This document shows positions 26,645 to 39,300 of a stretch of DNA of 64,000 nucleotides, piece by piece. Location: positions 8,367,501 to 8,431,500 of the forward strand of contig JAKCOZ010000005.1 of the NCBI GenBank assembly GCA_022605955.1. The letters are read 5' to 3'. This DNA is from Rallus limicola (lineage: Eukaryota > Chordata > Aves > Gruiformes > Rallidae). Each line of letters starts with the position of its first letter. The first letter of the stretch is position 1. The notes beneath the pieces were generated by a model. That model ran no database searches. It saw nothing but the letters and a program-made list of their open reading frames with translations, and was not told where the DNA came from. The position numbers were made by a program, and so were the translations under genes.

Positions 26645-29057
26645 GAGCAGCAACTTACCATCTTCCATCACCTTGTAAAATTAAGGAGAAATTACTGAAA
26701 CAATATAGTTTGTTTGCCACATTGTGGGTTAAACTTAATTGGCATCAGCCAGAAAGACTCACAGCCTGAGATGGTCAACCATACTGGCAGAATGGTTGAA
26801 TCCCCAATATGCTGATCAAATACAAAGCATTCAGCTAGAGAAATGGAAAGGACCACTTTTGTGTCAAAGATTTGCCAAGTCCACTGCTGTCTGTAGCAAG
26901 TAAGAGAATAAGTAGACTTGCTGTGCATTCTTCAGTGAAGGCAACTTCTGCTGACCTGCACATAACTACTTTTCAAACCCAGTCACTCAGAATGTGCAAT
27001 GGAGAGTCAAAGAACACAGAGGGTTGTTGGTTTTTTTGTTGTTTTCCTTACTGGTTTAAGTGAAATACCAGCCTTTATGGCTTCCCTGTGATAACAGATC
27101 AAACTTATGTGTATCATCACTAAGTATTAAAAAAAGAACAAACAGGAAAACAAGGACATTAGAACATGAATTATTCATCTTCTTATACCGTCAGGAACAT
27201 CATACATCTCAAAGAAAAAACTGAAAATTTTGGCTTCTCTTAATCTTTATAGGTAAGAGACACAAAGATTCTTGAAAGCCTGTTTACTCAATTTTTATAA
27301 GACAAGCCTAAATAAATGTTTCATAGTGTATATACTGAGAGGTAAAGCAGATCAAATCTTTTTACTCCCTGGCAGAGTTTTCTGATAACAGCTAAATGAA
27401 GTAAAAGGAGTCATGTAAAATTATTGCTGGAGACCACAATTGGTCTTTGAAGACAATTTTTATTCCTTTCTTTTGAACTGTTGAGAAATACAACCCCCTA
27501 TACAAGCAACAAAAACAACCCTTTGCCCCAATATTTATAAATATTTTCAAATATCACATAACACATTATTAGGAATGGAAAGGTGTCTGACAAAATTATC
27601 ATTATCTTGTGTTGTAATTTATACAACTGCTTACTTGCATATCTCTTTCTTATTTCCAACATCATCTAGATCAAAGGCTCGGTTTTTTAGTGAAAGCCAT
27701 GTTTCCACTAACCTCACTTAGCACCACATACATCCTATACTGTATTTTGTTACTCAGTTTCAAGTGCTGAGTACCATGCCCTTCCTAAAAATAACACTAT
27801 GTTCCATTTAAACCTTGAAACCAAGTTTAAGTCATTTTTACTAACACTGTATTGTAGCAATGCTTCACTGATCCTTGAATCAACCTGAACATACAGCCAG
27901 TATCAGCTCATTTTATCATTCTTTTCTTAAATGAAGTAGATTACGAAGCCCTGACTGAGCCCACTCGTTACTGAACTGTCTGTTCAAATTTTATTTTGTA
28001 TTTTGTAACTTCACAATTCATCACTACCAGTCTTTTCTCTTAGCAGTATTAAAACAAGTAGATTGTTGCCCTGTATCCATGGATACTGTAACAGCAAATT
28101 TATAAAGTATGAAATTTTACTATCACTAATGAACTTGAAGATGCAAGATAGTGCTTTACAGTAAAAAATACGTTAAAATCCAATAAAAGTACCTAGTGAA
28201 ATGCAATATTCCATAATGTTATTATCTAACTTTTGTGAAGTAATAACGAATTTAATGATATAATTTATTTTATCCTTTGTAAAGCATCTAACCAAACACA
28301 TTTGGGTATATTTTAATCAGTGCTGTAATAATGTTTAAAATATTTAGAAAATAGACTGGAAAAACATGCTAACATACATGAATATCAGAAAACAAAATTG
28401 CAGAAAATCAGAAAGCTATGTAAATTTTTTCAACTGAAATGACTAAGATATTTCACATTATATTGAATTTACTAATATTCAAGTGATTTCCAGAACGTGA
28501 TTATTTGTTTTCTCTATGCTTTTAATATACATGTAAACATAACGTGTGGCTCCAGTTCATAAAACAATCCCTTAATACAGCCATCATTTTTCTTACTATG
28601 TAATCACATTTTAAGATTTTTAAAGTAATATTAGAGAAGTTAAAATGCACCCACAATTTCAATTTCATTATTAAGTATGTTCCTTTCTGATGTGTTATTT
28701 TATTTTCATGTTTTCTTCTTTGGGGTGCATACTGCTAACTAATACTCCTCCTTTTTTTCTCTTTTAAAGTAAACAAAAAGGACAGTTAAAACAATGCCTC
28801 GTAAAGTTATTATTCAACTGTAAAAGTCTGATTTTTTATGTACACAGTTCTATGGACTACTAAATAGTCCACTATGCTTGCAATAAATCTTTCTGGAGTG
28901 AGACTATAGACCTCAGTTTCAGGTTGGTATAAAAGCAGAGCGTGTGTAGTACACAATATTTTGAGCATGGGATTAAATCTTGGATTAATCTAGATTTACA
29001 TTTAAATTAACTTCAACATCAGCAGGACTTCTGTGGTTAATTCTGGGTGCACAGGTT

Positions 29058-29067
29058 GGGGGGGGGG
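29058..29067 (+). repeat. G10 homopolymer
   Basis: Ten consecutive G, unusual in this AT-rich intron. It lies just left of the candidate regulatory block at 29.12-29.83 kb. Confidence 0.9.
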
Positions 29068-29119
29068 TACATTGAGGCCAACTGAAAGTGAACCACTGGG
29101 ACTTTTACCTTAAAAGTCA

Positions 29120-29830
29120 GGCTTTGAGAGTATCTAATTTAGTTATCGGTGATGGGTATTTAACCTGCACTCCAGCCACTGTGCTGGAGCTGGAGTGAAT
29201 AAAACAGTCACCCCACGTAACCACAAGAGCAGCAGTGGCTGCTTCAAGTTTTTAATACAGTGAAGGTTTTCACTGTTTCTCTGGTCTGGTCTGCAAGAGC
29301 CGAGCAAATGTTTCTGAGAAAGTGGTTTGCGAAGCTTAAGTTTGTGCCTAGCAAAGAGCCCCAGGTGGCAGACAAAATTTCCATGAGATTAAGCTTGAGA
29401 AAGGTCCAAGAGGCATTTCCACTTAAGACTTACAGGTACAGCCTTGAGAATTTTCTGCAATTCTCGATGAAGGAAAGATTCCAGTGCAAATAGCCCCTTG
29501 CTATCGCTATGTATTTTGTGTTTTCACTCAGGGCCATTATGAGGAAGAGACACACAAATTGCACGAGGAATACAGGACTGATCAAGGGGTTTGTTGTTCA
29601 GTTAACCAAAAACTCAAATGGAAAATGCTTTGAAGGGATTTTTCAGGGAGTGACTCAGAGTCCAGCCTAATGGACTTTGGTTTGTAAATCTAAATGGTCA
29701 TCAATTAATTAGGCTTTAATTTGCACCATGGATCATATATCTTAGCACATTTTTTCAAGCATTTGGTCCAAGCCAATTAATGCCGTATTCTCCTGAAACC
29801 TCAATACAAGGAACTGAAAACATAAAATGC
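29120..29830. promoter_or_regulatory. Candidate conserved enhancer block
   Basis: About 700 bases of complex sequence between AT-rich flanks. Six or so CpGs occur (CCCACGTAACC, GCCGAGC, TTGCGAAG, CTCGATG, ATCGCTATG, GCACGAGG). A consensus AP-1 site TGACTCA lies at 29651-29657 and a homeodomain-type AATTAATTA at 29703-29711, next to GGTCATC and GCACCATGG. A 77-codon frame at 29260-29493 crosses it; it has protein-like composition but no family that I recognise and no splice context. A regulatory role is the simpler reading. Confidence 0.42.
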
Positions 29831-31478
29831 AAAATATTTATTTATATTAAAGGCATCTGGGGGGCGGGTGGGAAAAGACTAATAATGAGTCCTTCATACA
29901 GACTGGGAGAGAGGTTACACATGTAGGAGTCTTTCAGGTTCACAAGCATGTTAGGAAATCTAGTACTTCAGCAGTAAATGTTCATGCCACCTAACCTTAA
30001 ATTAGGATCACAATTTATAATCTTTTTGTCCATTTTGGCACTGATGCACTTAAAGAAAAGATGAGAAGGAATAAAAATGCACAGGAGCTGATGTAAGCAG
30101 TTGAAAAACAGTTGAATCAAGTTAAAATTATTGAAGTAGTGGAAAGCACTGAGATAAACGGCTTACTATTATTAGAGTTGTTTCATTGTACTTATTTACA
30201 CTACTTCAAATTATTTGATGCATGCGATATTTCCACACTCTCACACTAAGTAAATAACTAATTAATAACTAAGTTACCCCTTTTTAATTTTTTTGTTTTG
30301 GTTTTGTTTGTTTGTTTTGTTTTGTTATCCAGTATCTCCAACAATTTTTCAATTTATTCCACTTGGTAGGTTTGGGTTTTTTTGCTTATCTCTGTTTCTT
30401 CCCACTCTATTTACAGTCTTCTGAAAATTTCCTTTGGTTTTGAATATATTTAAGTGCTTTTTTAGTTCATATGAATGATTTGACACATCACTGATAACAC
30501 TTAAATTTGTTGTAGCTAAACTTTAATTTAATTCCTGACTTCATTGTTTGTTAACACAATAAAAGTGTTTGACAGAGAAGAATATGATTTAATTTACATT
30601 TACTGCTACTGTCTTCCTAATAACCACACTGTTAAGGTCTCACTTACTGTTTAATTACTCAACCTCATTTCAAGAAATGTCATGGTCCAGAGGGTGGTAT
30701 TTCTAATAAAGTGAAAACTTCCAGTCTATCTTATATCCAGATTGTGTCTAAGACTGTGTCAAACAAATCAGAGTATAAATCAAACACAATTTCTTCTCAT
30801 ATTAGACTAAACATTTTTGAAAAGTGAGTTATGTTAAACTGGTAATAAAAAAGATTAACCATTTAAAAATAAATTTAAAACCATGACAATTTTAAAAGCA
30901 GTCACACTTACATTATACTACTAAGACAAGGAAAAAGAGCAGCATATTCCTGCTGCAGGGTGTTCTTCATAGCCTCTCTTTACTGTGAAAAGGACGGCAA
31001 ACAGTTTGTCTAAACTTCTGGAATCAACAATATGAAATGTGAAAATAATTATTTTTTCCACACTGAAGATCAGTGGAATCTTGACCAAACAGCATGAGAT
31101 TGCACGCAGTCTAGGCTGGGGAATAACCTATTTTAAAAATGCATATTTGGCAAGAACATTCAGGCCCTTTACCTCTTCTTTGGTTGAGGCAAGTAGAATC
31201 ATGATCAGCTGATTAACTCCTGTGACACCCATTAAATTAGCATCTCCCAGACTTCCTAAAGAACATTTTTTTAAAATTTTGCTCTTCTCAGTTTAACCTG
31301 AGATTGTGGGGTTTATTTTGTTCAAAATCACATTGTGGATCTGAGCAACCGCCTGTATTATCGACAGCTTTATTTCTGTCAAGTCAAACACAGGACAGAG
31401 TGAGAATTTTACTATGAAGATGATAAAATGTACTTGGCTCATTTTCAGATATAGTTGTACAACACAGACACAGGCCAG
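29831..31478. other. Intron, no gene seen
   Basis: AT-rich intron with a G-rich patch (GGGGGGCGGGTGGG, about 29859-29872) at its left edge and the T/G simple repeat near 30.3 kb. Confidence 0.7.
30281..30326 (+). repeat. T-rich (TTTTG/TTTG)n simple repeat
   Basis: A run of TTTTG and TTTG units after a poly-T stretch. On the ELP4 strand this reads as an A/C-rich simple repeat. Confidence 0.85.
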
Positions 31479-31735
31479 AATCATAGAATGCTTTGGGTTG
31501 GCAGGGACCTCAAAGATCACCTAGCTCCAGCTCACCTGACATGGATTGGGACACCCTTCACTAGTCCAGGTTGCCTAAAGCCTTGTCCAACCTGGTCATA
31601 AACATTTCCAGGGATGGGGCCTCCACAGCCTTTCTGGGCAACCTGTTCCAGGGCCTTACCATCTTCATAGTGAAGAATTTCTTCCCTTATTATGGTTTTT
31701 TTTCCTAAATTACATCCAAATGCCCCAAACCAAGT
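31479..31735 (-). mobile_element. CR1 LINE fragment, 3' end
   Basis: A reverse-oriented CR1. It begins at the 3' terminal repeat (AATCATAGAATG), then the GGTTGGCAGGGACCTCAAAGATCAC body, followed by the CCAGGTTGCC, CCAACCTGGTC and GGGCAACCTGTTCCAGGGCC stretches and GTGAAGAATTTCTTCC. The homology fades from about 31690, with a T-rich insertion, so the left end of the element (right end here) is approximate. It is in the same orientation as ELP4. The 60-75-codon open frames across it are not genes. Confidence 0.93.
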
Positions 31736-33563
31736 ATGTGGAATGTACAGGCACCACAATGTAACTGAATTCTTACAGAATTAGTCACAAGAGGAGAACA
31801 AAATAGAACTTACTTTCTAAAAGGTACTGATATACATTGGAATGTTAAGATTTCCTAAATATCACAGCACTGTTTCAACCTTCAGAGTAAATGGATCGTT
31901 AGATTCATTCTTGATGTCACTGCTAAATCAGCCAAAAAATCCCCTGAATTACACCTAGGTCATGGACTCAAACTGCTCACTAAATAGACTACATCAGTGG
32001 AAGTCCATTTGGACTGAAATCATTAAGGACATGGAGAAACACTTCTTGTAAATATCCATTGTATATAAAAACAATCACAGTTATAAAATAATCAGACACT
32101 TCGGATTGATTACATTGCAGAGCATGGATTAAGGAAAAAGCAGAAAGCATTTAATTTTACCCATTTCAGTCCTAATGATATTAATTAGAATACAACTAAG
32201 AAAGATTATAGTTTTAAAATTGGTTTATATGTTAAAAGAAGGAAAGAAAATTTTTTATTAAAATGTTTAAAAAGAAACATAACGAGCTTTTTAAAAGCCA
32301 TGATAAAACTTCACATTAAAATGCTTATTTAAGCTTTCCTCTGCCAGTTACTATTGTCAAAATATACAGCAGTAGTTAATAAGACAAGACTAGACTTAAC
32401 TATGGACTTTCATAATAAAACAAGAAGATAAAAACGAGGCTTGGTGTAATTTATAAGAGAGAAAATGATGTACTAAAAGCAAGACACTAAATCAATTTTA
32501 AACACCAAACACAATTTATGTCTGACTTTAAAACTCATCCTCAAAACATTAATCTAGACAAAGGCCAGAAACTGAATGAGGCATAATTTGTGAAACTGAT
32601 ACCTTTCATCACAACCTCTAGCTGAAAAGGTCATTAGATATATTATATCTAAGTGAGCAGCTTATCCCTGCTTCATTACTGATAATTAAGGCAAGTAATA
32701 TTTTCTTGACAGTAATGTGTCCAGTAAGAGATATCGTCTAGTTTGCATAAACCAGACATTAATTACCAGAGTAGTATCAGAGATAAAAAAAATTAAGTAC
32801 CTGTGTAACATCATTTCATTATTTTTTCTTCATTTCCTTAAAGAATTAGCAGGCTCAGAAACATAATGAGCATATTAAGAAATCCATTTCCAAGCATTTA
32901 TTAAAATCCTTATTACACATCACACAAATATATTTTTGTACATACATAAACAGGAATGAAGGCAGCAAGAAATACACACATTATTTGGATGTTTTGTCAT
33001 CTCGCTTTACTAGAGCAACATTCGATGGTGAAGTAAGTGATCAAATAACAGGTTTCAATGTGGGCTTCATTTCAAATGTTAAGGCTTTCATACAGATGGA
33101 ATGACCTCTGACCTGCAACTTCAACTTATGTAAAGACTATTTCACCTTATTTGCATAAATGGCTGTTTTGCTGTTATACAGAAGAGGGTAGGTATCAAGG
33201 AACCGTGTGAGGATGACAAATTTGTCACTTAGTTCATAATCTGTTTTAACAGTTTTCATTTCTCAGTAGAAATGTTTCTCAATGTTTTTAAAAGCTATGT
33301 TACACAGTGTTTGGCAAATAAAATAAAGAAAGTTTAATTAGATGTAATGGTTTAGTCATCAAGGTGTTTTATCTATCATACTTCACTCTATGATAACTTG
33401 AGACAAATGATATCTAGAGAGATTTAACCCTTAGTCATAACATCACATACCAATGCTGTTGGCAGTGAGTACCATGGAGAAACCTATACTTTTAATTTCT
33501 CTCAACTACAGAATCCCCAAAAAAGTGAATATATATTGCACAATAAAACCTGGGAAACAGTTA
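31736..33563. other. Intron, no gene seen
   Basis: AT-rich spacer between the reverse CR1 and the solo LTR. Nothing else recognised. Confidence 0.7.
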
Positions 33564-33568
33564 CAGTG
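33564..33568. repeat. Left target-site duplication of the LTR (CAGTG)
   Basis: CAGTG directly precedes the TG of the LTR. The same five bases directly follow its terminal CA, which fixes the insertion boundaries. Confidence 0.85.
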
Positions 33569-34375
33569 TGTATTGGGGTTTGCAGGGCAAGGTGTTGGTA
33601 TTGGGGGGGCGGGGGGGTATGTGTGTTTGCAAAGGTGGCTTCTGTGAGAAGCTGCTAGAAGCTTCCCACATGTCCAACATGCCCATGGAGGATGACGGGG
33701 GAGCAGATATCCACCTGCAGCCCATGGAAGACCCCAAACTAGAGCAGGTGGATGTGCTTGAAGGAGGCTGTGAATCTGTGGGAAATCCACATTGAAGCAG
33801 GCTCCTACCAGGACATGTAGCCCTATGGAGAGAGGAATCCATGCTGGAGTGGCCTCTTCCTGAGGGTCTGCACCCTGTGGAGAACTAGTTTGTGAAGAAC
33901 TGCAGCCCATGGGAAGGATTCAGGTTGGGGAAGTTTTTGAAAGACTGTCTCCCATGAGAGGGACCCCTCGCTGGAGCAGGGGAGGAGTGTGAGGAGTCCT
34001 CCCCCTGAGAAGGAAGGGGCAGCAGAGACAATGTGATGAACTGACCACAGCCACCACTCTCCATCCCCCTGTGCTGATGGCCAGGAGGAGGGAGAGAAAT
34101 CAGGAGTGAAGATAAGCCCAAGAAGAAGGGAAGGGTGATGGGGGAGGTGTTTTAAGATTTAGTGATTATTTTTCATTATTCTACTGTGATCTAATTGGTA
34201 ATAAATTAAATGAATTTTCCCAAGTTGAGTCCGTTTTCCCCATGGTAAGTGGTGAGTGATCTGTCCCTGTCTTTGTCTCAACCTTTTGTTCTGTGTTCTC
34301 CCCCCTGTGCAGCTGAGGGCAGGGACAGTGTGTCTTGGTGGGCACCTGGCCTCCAGCCAGGGTCAACTCACCACA
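33569..34375 (+). mobile_element. Solo LTR of an endogenous retrovirus (ERVL-like), 807 bp
   Basis: Seen: a GC-richer island begins TGTATTGGGG and ends ...CAACTCACCACA, so it has TG...CA ends. The 5-bp sequence CAGTG flanks it exactly on both sides (33564-33568 and 34376-34380). It contains an AATAAA poly(A) signal at 34200-34205 in the expected plus orientation, G-runs near the start, and purine-rich tracts. Known: the 5' part (GAAGCTGCTAGAAGCTTCCC) and 3' part (GGTGGGCACCTGG...CCAGCCAGGGTCAAC) resemble an abundant neoavian LTR family; a 5-bp duplication fits class III (ERVL). No gag, pol or env sequence is attached, so it is a solo LTR left by LTR-LTR recombination. It is antisense to ELP4, as is usual for intronic LTRs that persist. 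Open frames of 60-134 codons across it are by-products. Confidence 0.9.
34200..34205 (+). terminator. LTR polyadenylation signal AATAAA
   Basis: AATAAA lies about 170 bases before the LTR end, in the LTR sense strand, in the context GGTAATAAATTAAATG. It marks the R region of the LTR. It is antisense to ELP4, so it should not cut short the ELP4 transcript. Confidence 0.6.
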
Positions 34376-34380
34376 CAGTG
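34376..34380. repeat. Right target-site duplication of the LTR (CAGTG)
   Basis: CAGTG directly follows the LTR terminal CACCACA and is identical to the left copy. An unmutated duplication is compatible with a not very old insertion, though five bases give little information on age. Confidence 0.85.
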
Positions 34381-36297
34381 TAAGTAAATTCTTTTTCTCC
34401 CTTTAATTCCTGTCCCTGGGAACATTTGCATTAGGGGGACTTCAAGCAATATTTCTCACACAGCATCATTAATTTAGGGGAGGGTTCAAGAGTCCCTTGT
34501 TGACCAGGACTTGACTTCATTGCTACCATAAAGCTTGTTCTCTACCAGACAGAAAGAAGCTAGGTGGTGGTCTCAAAAGACGATTCCCTGAACTTTCTAG
34601 GGAAAAAAGACCCAGTGATCAAAGCTAAGGCAGAAAGAAGACACACAGGAAGGGAGAGGAGAAAGACTGTCACAAATCTCTGAGGCACCAAAAGAAAGCA
34701 GGTTAATATGGAAGATATTTACAGAAAGACCCATCTCTCTCTCTTAGGTATGTGGCATATAGGAAGTATGGAAAGGATATATCCTCTTCTATGAAAGTGT
34801 GCCCAGTGTTTGGAGAAGGCAGGGCTCCCACATGCATTTCTGAATCTTGCTACAGATAATCAACTGTCAGCCCATGTACCTTGAATGCACATAATCAAGA
34901 ACAGTCAGAGGAGCACTTTCACTGATGTTATTTGTGCATATTATTCTGTAACAGTGTATGTCCTAAGTAAGTAGAAAGACAATGTGTTATCATCACGATC
35001 ATTTGTCAGATACAGACCTTAAATACTGGAAAGTTAACTGAAAAATCTGTTTTGTGATAACCACCTAATGGTGAATCAGCACGAAAGCTAAATTAAGGCA
35101 AAGTGGGTGAGGAAGAGACAATGAAGAAATCTTTCATTAGTAATCAGCACTACTCAAATTCATCAGATTTGATTTAGTCTGCTTTTGAAATTTGCAATGT
35201 GCCATATAACCATTTCATCACAGGCATCAGAAGTCAAAATCATTACTTGAATTAAAGAAAATATAATGAACTTGAGAGTAAGATAATGAGTATGCCTGTA
35301 TTTGCTGTCCCACTTATGACTGAGGCTAGCAGAAGGCCATCTTCAGTTGCAATGAATGTTTCTTCCTACTTCTCAAGGGCAAACACCAAACAATGGTAGT
35401 GAGCTGGTGAGATAAAGTTCTGCAAACTTGCTTGGCATTTGTGATATATGAAGTTGCAACTCCATGTTGCAGCTCTGTATTTACATGAGACCGCAGGAAG
35501 TAATAGTCATAGCATCATGAATGTGCAGAGAGCCATAGATCTTAGTCTCCATAAATGCTAGTACAATCTCTCACATGGTACAGGTTCTGGATACAGGCTA
35601 ATTAAAAGGTCAAAATAAAGTAAACAAAGTGATTATATTTAAAGAGAAAATTCACTTTAACTGGGAAATAGTGTCTCTTGTACTTGAAACAAAGATATCA
35701 AAAACTGTCTGTATTCATCTATGGAATCTTTCTGGACTTCTTGTGACAGAAATAGTCAAAACAGCATTTTCCATGTCAGGTGGCCAGAATATTGCTGCCT
35801 TTTCTTTTGGATCAATACCTAGTCATGGTCTGGTTACCTGTAAGCTAGATTATATGTAAGGCACTAAACACAACAAAGAATGGACATAACAGCATCAACT
35901 GAAAGAATTCTCTCATCGTTACTTGCTAAGAGACCATACAGCTTCAGTCCACTTTAGCTAGGTAACCAGAGCCCAGAACTGGTCCATCGCCAGACAGCTC
36001 TAATTATGCTGACTCCTACCCATCACTGTCTATTCCTTCGGGTCTTGAAGATTGGTTGGAGTCAGCAGAAAGAGAAAATGGATGAATCTTAGGGCAGGGT
36101 ATAGAAAGGCAAGTCAGTTTTGCATTTTGAGTAGCTAAAACCAGGAAAACAGTCTAGGAGGAAAATGGAGAGCCTAAAGGGAAGAAATAGAATGGAAAAA
36201 CCCAACACATAAACCCTCACCTTTTTCCTCTGCAACATCACAATAAATTTATAGGACTTTTTATCTCTTTCTTAAAAAGGAGCTGAGAGAGTGTTAC

Positions 36298-36335
36298 ATA
36301 TCTATATATGTGTGTATATGTATGTGTGCATATTT
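36298..36335 (+). repeat. Degenerate (TATG/TG)n microsatellite
   Basis: An alternating TA and TG stretch (ATATCTATATATGTGTGTATATGTATGTGTGCATAT). Short and interrupted. Confidence 0.8.
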
Positions 36336-36355
36336 ATTTAACGTGTTTTAAACAC

Positions 36356-36391
36356 AGTTGTTTTAACACAAAGCATAGTTGTTTTAACACA
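36356..36391 (+). repeat. 15-bp direct repeat, 21-bp period
   Basis: AGTTGTTTTAACACA occurs at 36356-36370 and 36377-36391. It sits just right of a degenerate TA/TG microsatellite at about 36298-36335. Confidence 0.85.
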
Positions 36392-39300
36392 CCTTTTCAC
36401 ACTTTTTGAACGGATCTCAAAAGCCATCACTGAAAATATCTCAACAATTTCTTCATTAAATGCTTCTTCAGAACATGGACAGAGAACACAAATTAACAAC
36501 CAACCTTGAAAGCAGTATGATGTGAAGCCATCACAATTTAAAATTTTGTACCTCTGCAATAGGAGGATACAGGTCTTATGTAGATTTTAGAAATGTATTT
36601 TTGTATGAATGCCATTGTGATTATCAATTAAGTGAGGTAAATTTTATAACTGGCACTGAGATAACAATACAAACATAAGCCATTTTAATCAAGTCTATAG
36701 CAAACTTTTAACTGCAAACTGACTCTGGAAAAGTGCTAAATCTGGAGTGCTTAAGGAAATGAATACTTTTCTATAATTTAAACAGGTTGTTTATGTTTTA
36801 TCCTTATAATTTGCTTAATGCAACCTTTTCATATCATTCTAGCAGTCACAGTAACTTGTTCATTTTATTAATATCTTACTGTTCTTACTTTCCATGTACT
36901 TTTTTCATTTGGCATACAGTTACCATGATAGGTTATTTCTCTGAGAGTATTAGTAATAGATATAATGGAGTATTTTTTCCATATAAGGAATGCAATTTCA
37001 AGAACCTCAGTGTACATCAAAGGTGTAAACTTATGCTGACAACTCCTCCTAATAAGTCTTTGCTTTTCACAGCTTGCCTCAGTTTAAGAGGCAGATATTA
37101 GCATTCAGTGCTTAAAATGCTACCGCTACACCTTCAGCTTCTTCAAATCTGAATTCAAAAAGGGCAAAATTCAAATTTAACATATTAGCAAACTGGGGAA
37201 AAAAAAGCTCACAAATTCATCCACTGTTGTCAGTTGTAAAACTAATCCTGCATTGTGTAATTACTTCAGTGTTAATTTTGACTGACTGGAAAGTAGATTG
37301 AACAATTCTGAATGATTGTACAGGGAATGACAAGAGATGGAATCAGATTTTTTTTTTTAAAGCAGTCTAAGTAAGACATATTATTTTTCTCCCTCTCTTG
37401 TTCACTTAAAACATTAAGCTTAAGATGTGTTTTGAACGCTAGGGAAGGATTTACAGACTCCTTGAGGATGTTTATAGTGGGTTTCTTCTAATGGTACGAG
37501 CAAGAATGTGTACTCCTCATGTTTCCACACTTCCCCTGTGGCAGATATGGAGCAGTAAAGGGACCACTACAAACTAGACAGCTTTTCAGCAGTTTTAGGG
37601 CATGTACTTGAAAACCGCATTTTTATTTTAGGTTTTGACAAATGGAAAAATCATGTTTAAAATTCTGACATCCAAACCTGCAATTTCATGCTTCATCTAT
37701 AGAACATCCCTTTAGATGTAAATACACATGAAAGTAAACACCATTTAAAATATTTCCCCTTAAGTTCAGTACTAGGCATTTTCTCATATTAATTACCAAG
37801 TTAAAAGATCTAGGCAAAATTTCCAATAGGTATTAAAAATTAAGGACTTTGGACCTATATTCTCCTTTGACAGTATTCCTTGCATACTTGCAGCACTGGC
37901 ATCTACATTGCTGCATTATATATTCTTATGTATAGCAAATTTTCATGAAAGTTGGCACTATTACATTAAAACCATGAAGCAGCTAAACTTCTTCTGAATT
38001 TACAACAGTGACTGATACAAACAAGAAATACTTGCTGACAAGTAGCCCATCTTACCTGTGAAATTAATTTCCTTGGTGCAGTATTCAAAAATGAGGTTGC
38101 AACAAACAAGAAAAGCCAAACTATTCCTAAGTAATACAAAACTTACTATATTCCGGCATGTTGAATAGTGTTTGAAATGCTGCTCTAAAAAAAGGAAAAT
38201 TATTTTAAACTACATTACCAAGTAGAGCCTAAAAAAATGCTTCAAATAAATAAAATCTAGTGATCTGACTAGATGAAGATACACAGAAGATGATAAAGTA
38301 AGACTCTGTGAATATCACAAGTATTTTCCTTTATAAATTTCTCACATAGCTACTTTAAACTTCACAATTTGCATTTCAATGCCAGGTCACAAAGTTCTAT
38401 CTAACACTGTTTTTCACTCATGCATATAATATCAGAATCTTATTCTAAGGAAGTTAATAACCTCTCTTCATTTATAGAAGAACATTCAAATAAAAAAATC
38501 TAGGCAAAAACTAACCCAAATTTCTGATAATTCTGAGATCAATATGAAGAATCCAACTTTGTATACGGATCTGACTGTGTAAGTACCAAATTTGCTTTAT
38601 CATGTAAAACTAGTTTGAAAATCTGATTATTTATGTGATAATTTATTCTTGGCCTGCTCTTTGGACAGACATTTCTAGAGGTGAGAAATTCTGTAACTTT
38701 TACTGTATACTTCCTAAACTGCAGACAGAAAATTATGTAAGGAAACAACACAGATTTCACCCTGGGAATTTTTTGTTCACTCATATGTAACTAAGAAGTG
38801 GCGAATTTTATAAATACAGCCTCATAACTCAACAAGTTTAGTAGGAAGATTAGTGCCTAAATTTCTTGTTTTAGGAAAATGTTAAAAAAGATCACTTGTT
38901 TAATGTAAAATCATGGCTACTATATAAGATTAGTCAACTACTTTTCTACAACATTCTGTAAAGCTGTATAATATCTTAAAGCTCATGTGGAACAGCTGCA
39001 GACACAATGGGCTGCAGACGTTTTTACTGTCCTAATAATCCACATATTAAAGAGTCCCTAAATACTCACTGATGCGACAGACCATAACAACTCCCAAGGA
39101 GCTGTTACAGTTTATCAGGTCAGTGATCTGCATACTGAGGATTCCCCAAGTACTCATTGACAGGTAGCATCTCATATACACTTGTACTAAAATAATAATT
39201 GCTTCAAAGGAACTGTTAAATCCCAGTTGCAAGAACAAATTAATTTAAAACCACTGAGACAGCACTTTGTTTTTTCTGAAGATCTGACAAATCTAGACAA

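Larger units (their letters stand above)
13494..29057. other. Intron, no gene seen, 15.5 kb
   Basis: Long AT-rich stretch with only local duplications and homopolymers, described separately. It includes the longest open frame of the window (16773-17180, minus, 135 codons), which ends in a phenylalanine run from an A/T tract and matches nothing I know. I recognise no transposon here. Confidence 0.7.

Noticed and set aside
29260..29493. 77-codon frame as a possible small gene or pseudogene
   Set aside because: The composition is protein-like but no family is recognised, and the surrounding block looks regulatory. Kept as a regulatory candidate, with the frame noted.
29859..29872. Possible G-quadruplex GGGGGGCGGGTGGG
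   Set aside because: Only three separate G runs are present unless the first is split without a loop, so it does not meet the usual four-run pattern.
31293..31759. Two 75-codon frames on the minus strand
   Set aside because: They overlap the CR1 fragment; the translated sequence is CR1 3' non-coding DNA, not a gene.
33506..33910. 134-codon frame on the minus strand and overlapping 75-93-codon frames
   Set aside because: They lie almost wholly within the solo LTR and reflect its GC-rich composition. No retroviral protein features are seen.
36787..37101. 104-codon frame on the plus strand
   Set aside because: Aromatic-rich translation typical of AT-rich DNA, with no signal or domain that can be defended.
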